A stretch of DNA of 64,000 nt, taken from contig NZ_SDHY01000001.1 in NCBI RefSeq assembly GCF_004118285.1, positions 434,001 to 498,000 on the forward strand, given 5' to 3'. Position 1 is the first letter of the stretch. Every line of letters starts with the position of its first letter. This stretch comes from Aquirufa rosea. GTDB taxonomy: Bacteria > Bacteroidota > Bacteroidia > Cytophagales > Spirosomataceae. This document shows, one piece after another, positions 9,178 to 18,473 of the stretch. The notes beneath the pieces are model-generated. The model saw only the letters and a program-made list of their open reading frames with translations, was not told the DNA's origin and made no database searches. The position numbers were made by a program, and so were the translations under genes.

Positions 9178-10007
9178 TCCAAGGAATCTATCATTTGACT
9201 TAACTCATTCTTATGTTCCTCATCACCTGCTTTGTCATAAGCCATGATCAGATTTCTGAGTACACGACGAATAATTTCCAAATTGGAACAAGGATTATAA
9301 TAGATTTCATTGGGGGCTAAATTCAATTGCGCCAAGTAATTATCAATGTCTACTCGATTAAAAATCAATCCTTTATTAAATACATTGATATAAAACTGAA
9401 GTCCTTTTTGTTTGTAAGTCAAAACAAACAAATTTGGCAAGTTTACTCCGTAAACCGGAAAGCCTAAGCGCTGAGCTATCCACATGTAAATGACACACAA
9501 ACTGATTGGATTGCCCTTTTTGGTTTCTAATACCACATTGATGTAGGAATTATTGGCCGCATGAAAGTTTTTGGTATTAGCACCAAATTTCAATTGATCA
9601 AAAATCACTCCATTCAATACCTTAATCTGATCCATGGGATGAAGATTTTCCCTTATTTGTGGCCATACTTCATAATACAATTGATCTAAATCTGTCTTCA
9701 ACTGAGCGAAGGAATAATCTGGAAAACGATAGGTAGCCACAATCCACATACCTTCCATTAAATCCATTCCACCAGATTCCTTCCATATAGCCAAGCGATT
9801 GCGCATGGACTCCAATTGTAGTTCATGAATCAAATTTTCAATTTTGGCCTGAAGGAATGGATTAAGACTTAGTTGTTCCCATTCCATTTCTAACATGGGA
9901 ATAATTGACGGTCCTAAGGTTCGAATTTGCTGTTCGACCAGGTGCACCACCTCAGAATCACTGTCATCCAGTAATTGTATCATGGCTTTGATAGCTGGTT
10001 CCGTCAT
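9174..10007 (-). CDS. SirB1-type transglutaminase-like protein
   Basis: The central part (NNSYINVVLETKKGNPISLC, then VIYMWIAQRLGFPVYGVNLP) is the signature of the SirB1/transglutaminase-like family, in which the Cys after GNPISL is the candidate nucleophile. The N-terminal ~90 residues form helices that resemble HEAT-like or acidic helical repeats (MIQLLDDSDSEVVHLVEQQI). The family is widespread but its reaction is not established. I place the start at the ATG at 10007, giving 277 residues. The frame stays open to a TTG at 10061, but that codon lies upstream of a consensus promoter at 10027-10057. It converges on the phosphopantetheinyl transferase gene with a four-base overlap. Confidence 0.82.
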   Translation of the reverse strand: MTEPAIKAMIQLLDDSDSEVVHLVEQQIRTLGPSIIPMLEMEWEQLSLNPFLQAKIENLIHELQLESMRNRLAIWKESGGMDLMEGMWIVATYRFPDYSFAQLKTDLDQLYYEVWPQIRENLHPMDQIKVLNGVIFDQLKFGANTKNFHAANNSYINVVLETKKGNPISLCVIYMWIAQRLGFPVYGVNLPNLFVLTYKQKGLQFYINVFNKGLIFNRVDIDNYLAQLNLAPNEIYYNPCSNLEIIRRVLRNLIMAYDKAGDEEHKNELSQMIDSLD

Positions 10008-10026
10008 AATTGAATATTCATATTGC

Positions 10027-10057
10027 CAAAAATAATGACTATGAAACGAAATACAAA
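10027..10057 (-). promoter_or_regulatory. Consensus Bacteroidota promoter of the SirB1-type gene
   Basis: On the minus strand a -33 TTTG (10057-10054) is followed after 19 bases by TATTTTTG (10034-10027), an exact match to TTTG-N17-23-TAnnTTTG. The predicted start of transcription is about 12-15 bases before the ATG at 10007. This decides the start codon of that gene. Confidence 0.75.
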
Positions 10058-10125
10058 TCACTTAGCATATAAGCCCTTACAATAATTGTTGTCGCTAATA
10101 ATTTTTTTTCAAGAGAATATAAGCC

Positions 10126-10133
10126 TAAATTTG
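10126..10133 (+). promoter_or_regulatory. -7 promoter element of galE
   Basis: TAAATTTG matches TAnnTTTG exactly and lies 27 bases before the ATG at 10161. No clear -33 TTTG is visible upstream. It excludes the upstream in-frame TTG at 10086 as the real start. Confidence 0.6.
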
Positions 10134-10160
10134 TTACTTATTGTTGCTTCAATTCAATAT

Positions 10161-11180
10161 ATGAATATTTTAATAACGGGAGGAGCAGGATTCATTGGCT
10201 CTCATACCTACGTGGTTTTGAAAGAAAATGGCTTCACTCCTATTATCGTTGATAATTTCGCCAATTCTTCAACAATGGTATTGGATCGTTTACAGGAAAT
10301 AACCCTAGATGAGGTAACCTGTATCGAGGGTGATGTCAACGATGCATCGATGTATGACCAAATTTTCAATAAATATGCCATAGAGGGGGTCATTCACTTC
10401 GCTGCTTACAAAGCTGTTGGAGAATCAGTGGAAAACCCCTTGAAATATTATAGAAATAATGTGGCTGCTACTGTACTCTTATTAGAAAAAATGCAAGAGT
10501 ATGGCATCAAAAATCTAGTTTTTTCTTCCTCTTGTACCGTCTATGGACAACCTGAGAGTTTACCTGTAACAGAATCTGCTCCTATACAACCCGCCGTTTC
10601 TCCTTATGGGAATTCCAAACAGATTTGTGAGGAAATCATCCGTGACAGTGTCCAGGCTAAAAATGCCCATTTAAAGGCTATATCCTTACGCTATTTTAAT
10701 CCCATAGGAGCCCATAAAAGTGCCTTGATTGGTGAATTACCAATAGGTCCTCCAGCTAATCTAGTGCCCTTTTTAACGCAATCAGTGGCAGGCATACGTG
10801 GTCCATTACAAATATTTGGAGATGATTACCCTACCCCAGATGGAACGGCGATTCGTGATTACATTCACGTATGCGATCTAGCAGAGGCCCATGTGAAAGC
10901 ACTTAGCTATTTACTTAAGCATTCGGATTCTCCATATTATGATTATTTTAATATAGGCACCGGAATGGGAAGTTCTGTCTTGGAAGTTATCCATGCCTTT
11001 GAAAAGGCTACTGGCAAGAAAGTCCATTATGAAATTAAACCTCGTAGATCTGGAGATATAACTGCTGTTTACGCAGCTACTAATAAATCAAAAGAGGTAC
11101 TAAATTGGTCTACTCAAAAAAGCTTAGAGGAGGCGCTACTGGATTCGTGGAAATGGCAAGAGCAGCTTCTTAAATCGTAA
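10161..11180 (+). CDS. galE: UDP-glucose 4-epimerase
   Basis: This is an NAD-dependent extended short-chain dehydrogenase that interconverts UDP-glucose and UDP-galactose for envelope polysaccharides and galactose use. The Rossmann motif GGAGFIGSH starts at residue 7. SSSCTVYG supplies the catalytic Ser region and PYGNSK the Tyr-x-x-x-Lys pair. The C-terminal NIGTGMGSSVLEVI and RRSGDITAVYA segments are typical of GalE. With the ATG at 10161 the protein is 339 residues, the family norm. It is the first gene of a tight operon with rfbB (4-base gap) and rfbA (3-base gap), which suggests a role in activated sugars for surface glycans rather than galactose catabolism. Confidence 0.94.
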   Translation: MNILITGGAGFIGSHTYVVLKENGFTPIIVDNFANSSTMVLDRLQEITLDEVTCIEGDVNDASMYDQIFNKYAIEGVIHFAAYKAVGESVENPLKYYRNNVAATVLLLEKMQEYGIKNLVFSSSCTVYGQPESLPVTESAPIQPAVSPYGNSKQICEEIIRDSVQAKNAHLKAISLRYFNPIGAHKSALIGELPIGPPANLVPFLTQSVAGIRGPLQIFGDDYPTPDGTAIRDYIHVCDLAEAHVKALSYLLKHSDSPYYDYFNIGTGMGSSVLEVIHAFEKATGKKVHYEIKPRRSGDITAVYAATNKSKEVLNWSTQKSLEEALLDSWKWQEQLLKS

Positions 11181-11184
11181 TTTT

Positions 11185-12240
11185 ATGAAAAAAATTGTCA
11201 TAACCGGTGGTGCCGGATTCATTGGTTCTCATGTAGTTCGATTATTCGTTCAAAAATACCCTGATTACCAAATTTTTAACTTGGATGCATTAACGTATGC
11301 GGGCAACATGGCTAATAATGAAGACATAGCCCATTTACCCAATTACCACTTTATCAAAGCAGACATTACCGATGAAGCTCATATTGATGCGCTTTTTACC
11401 GAATATCAATTTGATAGCGTTATCCATTTGGCCGCTGAATCCCACGTAGACCGTTCTATTTCTGACCCTTTGGCATTTGTCAAAACCAATGTTATCGGTA
11501 CGGTAAATTTATTGCAAGCCGCTAAAAAACACTGGGCTGGCCATTGGGAAGGAAAAAGGTTTTATCATATTTCTACCGATGAGGTGTACGGAGAACTTCA
11601 TAATCCAGAAGAGTTTTTTCTAGAAACCACTCCCTATGATCCAAGATCCCCTTATTCTGCCTCCAAAGCATCTTCCGATCATTTTGTGAGGGCTTTTCAT
11701 GAAACTTATGGTTTACCTACAGTTATCACCAATTGTTCCAACAATTACGGGCCCAACCATTTTCCAGAAAAATTAATCCCATTAATGATTCATAATATCC
11801 TCAATAACAAACCTTTACCCGTATATGGAAAGGGTGAAAATGTGAGAGATTGGTTGTATGTAGTGGATCATGCGCGTGCCATTGATACCGTTTTTCATCA
11901 TGGAAAGACAGGAGACACCTACAATATCGGAGGATTTAACGAATGGAAAAACATTGATTTGGTGCATTTATTGTGTGAAATCATGGATAAAAAATTAGGT
12001 AGAACAGAAGGTACTTCGAAGCAACTCATTACCTATGTCACCGACAGAGCTGGACATGATTTACGCTATGCCATTGATGCCCATAAAATCATGAATGAAT
12101 TAGGTTGGGAACCATCTTTACAATTTGCAGAAGGATTAGAGAAAACGGTAGACTGGTACTTATCCAATGAAAAATGGTTGAAAGATGTTACCTCAGGTGC
12201 CTATCAACAATATTACCAAAACATGTATCAAGGAAGATAA
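11185..12240 (+). CDS. rfbB: dTDP-glucose 4,6-dehydratase
   Basis: RmlB/RfbB converts dTDP-glucose to dTDP-4-keto-6-deoxyglucose, the second step towards dTDP-rhamnose and related deoxysugars. The Rossmann motif GGAGFIGSH begins at residue 7. STDEVYGE gives the active-site Thr-Asp-Glu triad, and PYSASKASSDH the catalytic Tyr and Lys. The NCSNNYGP block is typical of the dehydratases. The length of 351 residues is normal. It is the middle gene of galE-rfbB-rfbA. The next enzyme in the pathway, rfbC, is 19 kb downstream at 32296, and rfbD is not in the window. Confidence 0.95.
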   Translation: MKKIVITGGAGFIGSHVVRLFVQKYPDYQIFNLDALTYAGNMANNEDIAHLPNYHFIKADITDEAHIDALFTEYQFDSVIHLAAESHVDRSISDPLAFVKTNVIGTVNLLQAAKKHWAGHWEGKRFYHISTDEVYGELHNPEEFFLETTPYDPRSPYSASKASSDHFVRAFHETYGLPTVITNCSNNYGPNHFPEKLIPLMIHNILNNKPLPVYGKGENVRDWLYVVDHARAIDTVFHHGKTGDTYNIGGFNEWKNIDLVHLLCEIMDKKLGRTEGTSKQLITYVTDRAGHDLRYAIDAHKIMNELGWEPSLQFAEGLEKTVDWYLSNEKWLKDVTSGAYQQYYQNMYQGR

Positions 12241-12243
12241 ATT

Positions 12244-13104
12244 ATGAAAGGAATCATTTTAGCAGGAGGCTCAGGAACACGTCTGCATCCATTGACGTTG
12301 GCAGTTAGCAAGCAATTAATGCCGGTTTATGATAAACCCATGATTTATTATCCGCTTTCTATTTTAATGTTGGCAGGAATCAGGGAAATTTTAATCATTT
12401 CCACCCCACATGATTTACCTCATTTTGAAAAATTATTAGGTGATGGCTCCCAAATTGGATGTCGTTTTGAATATGCTGTACAACCAGAACCCAATGGATT
12501 AGCCCAAGCTTTTGTGATTGGAGAAAAATTCATTGGCAAGGATAAAGTAGCCTTGGTTTTAGGTGATAATATATTTTATGGTTCAGGACTTAGTAAGCTA
12601 TTGCAAGCTAATAATGACCCTGAGGGTGGTGTGGTCTATGCGTATTCTGTCAATGACCCTGAGCGCTATGGAGTAGTGGAATTTGATGAAAACAATCAAG
12701 TATTATCGATTGAAGAAAAGCCTAGTCAACCGAAGTCAAACTACGCGGTACCAGGCCTTTATTTTTATGACAATGAGGTCGTCGAAATTGCTAAAAATAT
12801 TGCCCCTTCACCACGTGGTGAGTATGAAATCACAGATGTCAACAAGGAATACTTAAAGCGAGGAAAATTGAAAGTAGGTATATTAAATCGAGGTACTGCC
12901 TGGTTAGATACCGGTACATTTGCTTCATTAATGCAAGCTGGTCAATTCGTACAAGTGATAGAAGAACGCCAAGGCATGAAGATTGGATGTATTGAAGAAG
13001 TGGCCTATCGCATGGGATTCATTGATGCCAAGCAATTGGAGGCCATCGCCAAGCCATTGGTAAAAAGTGGTTACGGACAGTACTTACTCAATTTATTACG
13101 TTAA
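12244..13104 (+). CDS. rfbA: Glucose-1-phosphate thymidylyltransferase
   Basis: RmlA/RfbA makes dTDP-glucose from dTTP and glucose-1-phosphate, the committed first step of dTDP-deoxysugar synthesis. The nucleotide-binding signature [11 protein letters not shown] (residues 8-18) and the sugar-phosphate block [18 protein letters not shown] are intact. VLGDNIFYG carries the metal-binding Asp, and [21 protein letters not shown] is typical. The 286-residue length is normal. It follows rfbB after three bases and ends in a four-base stop-stop overlap (TTAA) with the convergent chromate transporter gene. Confidence 0.95.
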   Translation: MKGIILAGGSGTRLHPLTLAVSKQLMPVYDKPMIYYPLSILMLAGIREILIISTPHDLPHFEKLLGDGSQIGCRFEYAVQPEPNGLAQAFVIGEKFIGKDKVALVLGDNIFYGSGLSKLLQANNDPEGGVVYAYSVNDPERYGVVEFDENNQVLSIEEKPSQPKSNYAVPGLYFYDNEVVEIAKNIAPSPRGEYEITDVNKEYLKRGKLKVGILNRGTAWLDTGTFASLMQAGQFVQVIEERQGMKIGCIEEVAYRMGFIDAKQLEAIAKPLVKSGYGQYLLNLLR

Positions 13105-14273
13105 GAAACGATCACTCCTGCCAATAAAGCTATGAGAAATAGAGCTATTGGTGGGAGTTTTGTCATCTGAGCAACCAGAAAGGATACCAATATAATGCCA
13201 AATCCAATGTAATTGGCTTGTAAAATCATCGGATGGATAAAGGTATACACGGCTACAATGGTTAAGCCAACCGACACCGACTGAATTCCTGGTAAAGATG
13301 CCCTGATAAAACGATATTGTTTTAATTGACCCCAGATTCGATAGACAAAGAAAATCAAAAAGGTACCGGGCAAAAAGATTCCAAGCGCCCCAATTACACT
13401 TCCTGCTAATTCTCCGATTATTCCAAAATCTTTCATCAACAAGACTCCCAAATAAGAGGTAAGGGCAAACACCGGACCTGGTAAAGTTTGAGACAAGGTC
13501 ATACCCGTCAAAAAGTCGTCCTCACGAATCAAATGCTTGAATTCCACAAATTCAGTATAAAGTACGGGTACTAATACTTGCCCTCCTCCAAAAACCAAAC
13601 TTCCATTTCGGTAAAAATTCTCAAAAATACGAATGGGGAAATAGTCTGTAAAATGACCTAAAAGCGCTAAAAAAACAGCAAAACCCCAAAATAAATGAAA
13701 ATTAGCCCAAGGAATAATCATTTTATGCTTGTTCTGCCTAGGAAAATCCTTAAAATTCAAAGAAGAAATTAGACCACCTATCAATAACAACAAGGGGAAT
13801 ATAAAGGGGGACTGGATGTATAATCCTGTGAATAAAGTGAACAAAAAAATCAGGATGTACATGGGTGCTCGAAGAAACTTCTTCGCCATAATCCATCCTG
13901 CTTGCAAAATCAAACCGATACCGACGGGTGTAACAAACTGAATAACATCCCTATTCCTCAAATAGGTCATCCCAAAGGCCGCCAAAGTCATGACAAACAC
14001 GGCTGGAGTAATCCAAGCCATCAAAGTCAGATAGGCTAGATTGGCCCCACCCCTCTTAAAACCAATGGCTGTAATCATTTGGGTAGATGTGGGACCAGGT
14101 AAAAAGGAACATAGAGCCTGAATTTCAAACAATTCATCCTCTGTCAAATAGGCTTTTTCCTTAACCAGCTTTTTGAGAAATAGCGCAATATGCACCTGCA
14201 CACCACCGAAGGAAGTCATCGCCAAAAACAAAACATCCCATAGGAATTCGATATGTTTTGGCTTCCTCCACAT
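13101..14273 (-). CDS. chrA: Chromate transporter (ChrA, two-domain form)
   Basis: This integral membrane protein of the CHR superfamily has 390 residues, the long fused form. It contains two homologous CHR domains, each with a PGP signature: FLPGPTSTQ near residue 54 and [17 protein letters not shown] near 260. About ten to twelve hydrophobic helices can be seen. Characterised members expel chromate by proton or sulfate antiport, but many homologues have no tested substrate, so sulfate or another oxyanion is possible. It is the last gene of the clpS-recR-sodA-2OG oxygenase-chrA run, four bases after its neighbour. The start is ATG at 14273. Confidence 0.88.
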   Translation of the reverse strand: MWRKPKHIEFLWDVLFLAMTSFGGVQVHIALFLKKLVKEKAYLTEDELFEIQALCSFLPGPTSTQMITAIGFKRGGANLAYLTLMAWITPAVFVMTLAAFGMTYLRNRDVIQFVTPVGIGLILQAGWIMAKKFLRAPMYILIFLFTLFTGLYIQSPFIFPLLLLIGGLISSLNFKDFPRQNKHKMIIPWANFHLFWGFAVFLALLGHFTDYFPIRIFENFYRNGSLVFGGGQVLVPVLYTEFVEFKHLIREDDFLTGMTLSQTLPGPVFALTSYLGVLLMKDFGIIGELAGSVIGALGIFLPGTFLIFFVYRIWGQLKQYRFIRASLPGIQSVSVGLTIVAVYTFIHPMILQANYIGFGIILVSFLVAQMTKLPPIALFLIALLAGVIVS

Positions 14274-14277
14274 AGGC

Positions 14278-15243
14278 CTATTTTTTCAAACCTAATTCGA
14301 TTAAACGCTCTGTCAGAAATTCCCCAGCGCTCATATCAGTGTACATTTTGGGATTTTCAGCAGTTACACAAGATTCCAAACAAGTTAAATCCATTTCTGA
14401 CCTAGGATGCATGAAAAAAGGGATAGAATAACGTGAAGTCCCCATTTTCTCCCGAGGTGGATTCACCACTCGGTGAATGGTCGACTTTAAATGATGGTTT
14501 GTCAAACGGTCCAACATATCTCCTACATTCACCACTACTTGGTCTGGAAGTGCTGTTATCGGAATCCATTTACCATCCATGCGAAGGACTTCTAAACCTT
14601 CAGCAGATGCTCCCATGAGCAAGGTAATTAAATTAATGTCTCCATGCGCTGCGGCACGAACTGCTCCTGGCGGCAGGGAATCAGGATCGGCAATGGGAAA
14701 ATAATGTATAGCCCTCAAAATGGAATTACCATTTTTAACCTTATCCTCAAAATAATCTTCTGGTAGGTTTAAATACAAGGCTATAGCTCTTAGGAGAGAT
14801 TTTCCCGCATTTTCTAAGGTTTGATATGCACCTATGGTATAGGTTTCAAAATCCGGATATTCCTTAGGAAAAACATTTTCAGGATATTCACTCCAAACCT
14901 TATCTCCATCATCTTGATGTTTTTGACCTATATGGTAAAATTCCTTCAAATCAGGCACTTTAAAACCCTTTGCCGTCTCCTTACCTTTCCCCACATATCC
15001 TCTTTGCCCCGCTATTCCTGGAATTTCATAGGCTTGCTTAATAGCATCGGGAGATTGAAAAAAGCGCTCTACTTCCTGATACAATTTCTTAGTAAAATCA
15101 TCCGATAAACCATGTCCTTTAATGGCCACAAAGCCAATCGTATTAAAGGCATTACCCAAATCCTGAACGAATTTCGCCTTTCTTACTGGATCACCGGAAT
15201 TGAATTCATTCAAATCGAGTGAAGGAATTTCTTCTAACAACAT
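14278..15243 (-). CDS. 2-oxoglutarate/Fe(II) oxygenase, isopenicillin N synthase family
   Basis: This non-haem iron oxygenase has the DIOX_N plus 2OG-FeII_Oxy layout found in flavonol, ethylene-forming and isopenicillin N synthases. The iron ligands are His200 and Asp202 (in AAHGDINLIT) and His257 (in STIHRVVNPP). The 2-oxoglutarate-binding Arg271-x-Ser273 follows in SRYSIPFF. The N-terminal part (GFVAIKGHGL) is also typical. The substrate is unknown. I use the ATG at 15243 (321 residues), because the longer frame to 15363 would run into sodA, which ends two bases upstream. The position directly after sodA in a five-gene operon is suggestive but not proof of an oxidative-stress role. Confidence 0.85.
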   Translation of the reverse strand: MLLEEIPSLDLNEFNSGDPVRKAKFVQDLGNAFNTIGFVAIKGHGLSDDFTKKLYQEVERFFQSPDAIKQAYEIPGIAGQRGYVGKGKETAKGFKVPDLKEFYHIGQKHQDDGDKVWSEYPENVFPKEYPDFETYTIGAYQTLENAGKSLLRAIALYLNLPEDYFEDKVKNGNSILRAIHYFPIADPDSLPPGAVRAAAHGDINLITLLMGASAEGLEVLRMDGKWIPITALPDQVVVNVGDMLDRLTNHHLKSTIHRVVNPPREKMGTSRYSIPFFMHPRSEMDLTCLESCVTAENPKMYTDMSAGEFLTERLIELGLKK

Positions 15244-15245
15244 GT

Positions 15246-15956
15246 TTATTTTTTTATTAATGAAAATTGCTGAGACACAAAATCCCAGTTGACTACATTC
15301 CAAAATGCCGAAATGTAATCTGCTCGTTTGTTTTGATATTTTAAATAATAGGCATGCTCCCACACATCCAAAGCTAATATGGGTGTACCTTTCACCTCCG
15401 CCAAATCCATCAAAGGATTGTCTTGATTGGGAGTGGAACTAATCACTAATTTACCCTCTTTCCATAGAAGCCAGGCCCATCCAGAGCCAAATCTTCCGGT
15501 AGCAGCCTTCGCAAATTCGGCTTTGAAATTTTCTATTCCACCTAAATCCTTTTGAATCTGAGCTGCCAATTCAGCGCTGGGCTTAGATCCCGTAGCTGGA
15601 CCAATCAATTTCCAAAAAAAGCTATGATTCCAATGACCACCCCCATTATTACGAACTGCTGCTGGCAGTTGACTCATTTGCCCCATCATGGATTCTAAAG
15701 TCTGGCTAGCCAAGGGAGTACCTGTAACGGCCTTATTTAAATTGTCCACATAAGCCTTGTGATGACGATCATGGTGAATTTCCATGGTCATTTTATCAAT
15801 ATGAGGCTCAAGGGCATCAAAAGAATAGCCCAAGGCAGGTAAACTAAAGGGTGCAGATTCTAAATTCTGATCAGAAGCCTTAGCAGCCAAGGAAGGTAAA
15901 ACAAGGCTCGCTCCTACAAGGCCGAATGTTTTTTGCAAAAAATGTGATCTTTTCAT
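15246..15956 (-). CDS. sodA: Superoxide dismutase, Mn-type, with export signal
   Basis: It catalyses dismutation of superoxide to oxygen and hydrogen peroxide. Metal ligands are His61 ([12 protein letters not shown]), His111 (GHWNHSFFW), Asp197 and His201 ([11 protein letters not shown]). The second-sphere pattern favours manganese: Gly in NNGGGHWNH together with Gln178 in STPNQDNPL, as in E. coli MnSOD. Cambialistic use of iron is not excluded. The first ~27 residues ([12 protein letters not shown] then a hydrophobic segment ending AAKA) form a signal sequence that resembles a Tat leader but has KR instead of RR. The enzyme is therefore probably periplasmic. It follows recR after 17 bases and precedes the 2OG oxygenase by two. 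Confidence 0.92.
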   Translation of the reverse strand: MKRSHFLQKTFGLVGASLVLPSLAAKASDQNLESAPFSLPALGYSFDALEPHIDKMTMEIHHDRHHKAYVDNLNKAVTGTPLASQTLESMMGQMSQLPAAVRNNGGGHWNHSFFWKLIGPATGSKPSAELAAQIQKDLGGIENFKAEFAKAATGRFGSGWAWLLWKEGKLVISSTPNQDNPLMDLAEVKGTPILALDVWEHAYYLKYQNKRADYISAFWNVVNWDFVSQQFSLIKK

Positions 15957-15973
15957 GAGCTTGGGAAGATAGA

Positions 15974-16585
15974 TTATTCATATACTACTCGGCCGACAAT
16001 ACTTCGCCCAAGGGTAATTTCATCCGTATATTCCAAATCACCTCCAATAGGAATACCTCGGGCGATAGTGGAGATTTTGATGGGAAATTCTTTTAATTTT
16101 TTGGTCAAATAAAATGCCGTGGTATCCCCTTCCATGGTGGGACTTAAGCCCAAAATCACTTCCGTAATTTTACCTGAGCTTACTCTTTGAACCAAGGATT
16201 CTATTTGTAAATCACTAGGCGAAACACCTGCTAGAGGAGAGATGATTCCCCCCAGCACATGGTAAAGTCCAGTAAACTGGCCTGTATTTTCGATAGCTAA
16301 CACATCTCGCATATCCTCCACCACGCAAACTAAACTTTCATCTCGCTTATGGCTACTGCAAATTCCACAAAGCCCATCATCGGAAATCATGTGACATTGC
16401 GGACAAAATTGCGTTTCAGTTCGTAGTTGAACAATGGCATGTGCCAATTGCAAGGATTGAGATTCAGGCCTTTTTAGCAAATGTAAAGCTAAACGCAAGG
16501 CGGATTTTTTACCGATTCCGGGCAGTTTAGAGATTTCCTCTACTGCTTGTTCTATGATCCGGGAAGGGTATGCATTCATCGCCAT
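15974..16585 (-). CDS. recR: Recombination mediator RecR
   Basis: RecR works with RecO (and RecF) to load RecA on single-stranded gaps. The helix-hairpin-helix ([17 protein letters not shown], residues 21-37) is followed by the C4 zinc finger with Cys61, Cys64, Cys73 and Cys76 ([17 protein letters not shown]). A Toprim domain starts near 84 ([14 protein letters not shown]) and the C-terminal [18 protein letters not shown] segment is diagnostic. The length of 203 residues is standard. The start at 16585 lies three bases after the clpS stop. A second in-frame ATG two codons later would serve equally well. Confidence 0.95.
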   Translation of the reverse strand: MAMNAYPSRIIEQAVEEISKLPGIGKKSALRLALHLLKRPESQSLQLAHAIVQLRTETQFCPQCHMISDDGLCGICSSHKRDESLVCVVEDMRDVLAIENTGQFTGLYHVLGGIISPLAGVSPSDLQIESLVQRVSSGKITEVILGLSPTMEGDTTAFYLTKKLKEFPIKISTIARGIPIGGDLEYTDEITLGRSIVGRVVYE

Positions 16586-16588
16586 AAT

Positions 16589-16921
16589 TTATTCGAAAGT
16601 CTCTATCTCAGCCGAAATCCCCCGTCGACAAATCTCATTTCGCATGCTTACTAATTCATCAAACTCCCCTGATTTTACCCCACATCTACCTCTAAAATGA
16701 ATTTGCAAGGTGCATTGTTCGGCTTGTTCTGGGCTATGTTCACAAACTTCCATCAAGGTGATAATTACATAGTCAAAGGAATTTACCTCATCATTATAAA
16801 CCACTAGTTGATGCGATGCCACTATTTCTTCCTCTATAGCCACAGCAACATCTTCCTGATGCTTTTCTTGGTTTTGAAAAGAAATACCAAAACGAGAAAT
16901 GTTATCTTCCGAGAATTCCAT
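16589..16921 (-). CDS. clpS: ATP-dependent Clp protease adaptor ClpS
   Basis: ClpS binds N-degron substrates and hands them to ClpA/ClpC for degradation by ClpP. The core reads VVYNDEVNSFDYVIITLMEVC, followed by EQAEQCTLQIHFRG, matching the family pattern with the His in the substrate pocket. I choose the ATG at 16921 (110 residues). The longer frame to 16957 would start inside the -7 promoter element at 16955-16962. It is the first gene of the run clpS-recR-sodA-2OG oxygenase-chrA, with gaps of 3, 17, 2 and 4 bases. It is divergent from the sodium:solute symporter gene. Confidence 0.9.
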   Translation of the reverse strand: MEFSEDNISRFGISFQNQEKHQEDVAVAIEEEIVASHQLVVYNDEVNSFDYVIITLMEVCEHSPEQAEQCTLQIHFRGRCGVKSGEFDELVSMRNEICRRGISAEIETFE

Positions 16922-16954
16922 ATTTTTGATAGAATTATAAAAATAAGCTCCAAG

Positions 16955-16962
16955 CAAATTTA
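16955..16962 (-). promoter_or_regulatory. -7 promoter element of the clpS-recR-sodA operon
   Basis: TAAATTTG on the minus strand is an exact TAnnTTTG match, 33 bases before the ATG of clpS at 16921. I see no clear -33 TTTG at the right distance. Confidence 0.55.
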
Positions 16963-16984
16963 AAAAAAATCCTTTGAAACACCT

Positions 16985-18421
16985 ATGTCTGTTACATTAG
17001 CCGGGGGAATTCTTGCCATCTATTTTGGCCTACTTTTACTTATTTCTTACATAACTTCCAAAGGAGCTGATACCCACGCCTTTTTTACAGCCAATAGGGA
17101 ATCTCCATGGTGGTTAGTGGCCTTTGGTATGATCGGAACATCCATTTCTGGATTGACTTTTATTTCCGTACCAGGAGCAGTTGGTAAAACCTATTTCACC
17201 TATTACCAAGTCATTTTAGGGCATTCATTAGGTTATTTAACCATAGCATTGGTCCTGATGCCCTTGTATTATCGATTAAACCTTATTTCCATATACGGCT
17301 ATTTGGAAAGCAGATTTGGTTTTTGGTCTTATAAAACAGGCTCTGCCTTTTTCTTATTGTCTAGAACCATCGGCTCAGCGGCCCGTTTATATTTAGCAGT
17401 TAATGTATTACAAATCGCCATTTTTGCCCCCATCGGGGTGCCATTTGGCTTGACCGTATTCATTTCTATCCTCCTAATTTGGCTTTACACGCACCGTGGT
17501 GGCGTGAAAACCATCATTTGGACAGATACCTTGCAAACATTGTTTTTGTTAATAGCCTTGTTCATTACCATCATTTTAGTAGGCAAACAAATGAACATGG
17601 GTTTGATGGATATGATTCATACCATCTCAGATAGCAAGTATTCGCACATGTTTGAATGGGATTGGAAAAACAGCCATTTCTTCGGAAAGGATTTTCTGGC
17701 TGGAATATTCATAGCCATCGTGATGACGGGATTAGACCAAGATTTGATGCAAAAAAATCTGACTTGTAAATCCATCGGGGAAGCTCAAAAAAATATGTTT
17801 TGGTTCTATTGGGTGCTTCTTTTCATTAATTTATTGTTCCTCTCCTTGGGTGCATTATTATACCTATATGCTCAATCCAATCAAATCGCGATTCCTGCTC
17901 AAACGGATAATTTATATCCCATGCTAGCCTTGAATGGCCATTTTGGCACCTTAGCAGCGGTAACTTTTTTATTGGGAATCATAGCGGCTTCCTATGCCAG
18001 CTCAGATTCTGCCTTGACGGCACTAACTACCTCCTTCTGTATTGATTTCTTGCGTATTGAGAAGTTTCAAGAGCAAAAAAGACATAAAATCAAGCATTAT
18101 GTACACTTGGGATTTTCTACCTTATTTTTTGTGGTGATTGGATTATTTCACCTTTTCAATAACCAAGAATTGATTTCTGCAGTATTTAATCTGGCAGGTT
18201 ACACCTATGGGCCACTCCTGGGATTGTTTTCTTTTGGACTATTTACCAAAACAGCCGTAAAGGATAAATGGGTCCCTATTGTTTGTGTGGCTTCTCCTAT
18301 TATTACTTTTGTATTGGAAATGCAGGCTCAGGCAATTTTCGGAGGCTTTGGTTTCGCGAAATTAATTCTGAATGGAGCCATTTGCTTCGCCCTGCTCTGG
18401 ATGATTCGAATTAAAAATTAA
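16985..18421 (+). CDS. Sodium:solute symporter (SSS family)
   Basis: This 478-residue membrane protein shows about thirteen hydrophobic helices and the SSF pattern. Residues FFTANRESPWWLVAFGMIGTSISGLTFISVPG carry the conserved TM1-TM2 region with the split-helix Gly-Thr-Ser cluster; the motif spans residues about 33-64. A later IIAASYASSDSALTALTTSF near 330 corresponds to the Na2-site helix. Family members couple sodium to uptake of sugars, amino acids, nucleosides or sialic acid, and the substrate here cannot be read from the sequence. It is monocistronic, divergent from clpS, and ends just before a strong bidirectional terminator shared with yceI. Confidence 0.88.
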   Translation: MSVTLAGGILAIYFGLLLLISYITSKGADTHAFFTANRESPWWLVAFGMIGTSISGLTFISVPGAVGKTYFTYYQVILGHSLGYLTIALVLMPLYYRLNLISIYGYLESRFGFWSYKTGSAFFLLSRTIGSAARLYLAVNVLQIAIFAPIGVPFGLTVFISILLIWLYTHRGGVKTIIWTDTLQTLFLLIALFITIILVGKQMNMGLMDMIHTISDSKYSHMFEWDWKNSHFFGKDFLAGIFIAIVMTGLDQDLMQKNLTCKSIGEAQKNMFWFYWVLLFINLLFLSLGALLYLYAQSNQIAIPAQTDNLYPMLALNGHFGTLAAVTFLLGIIAASYASSDSALTALTTSFCIDFLRIEKFQEQKRHKIKHYVHLGFSTLFFVVIGLFHLFNNQELISAVFNLAGYTYGPLLGLFSFGLFTKTAVKDKWVPIVCVASPIITFVLEMQAQAIFGGFGFAKLILNGAICFALLWMIRIKN

Positions 18422-18426
18422 GCAAC

Positions 18427-18454
18427 AAAAAAGGCGACTGATGTCGCCTTTTTT
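18427..18454. terminator. Bidirectional rho-independent terminator
   Basis: AGGCGAC and GTCGCCT form a seven-pair GC-rich stem around a TGAT loop. The stem is extended by A5/T5 on the two sides, so either strand ends in a T run. It serves both the symporter gene and the convergent yceI-like gene. Confidence 0.9.
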
Positions 18455-18473
18455 AATATTAAAGGAATTGGAA

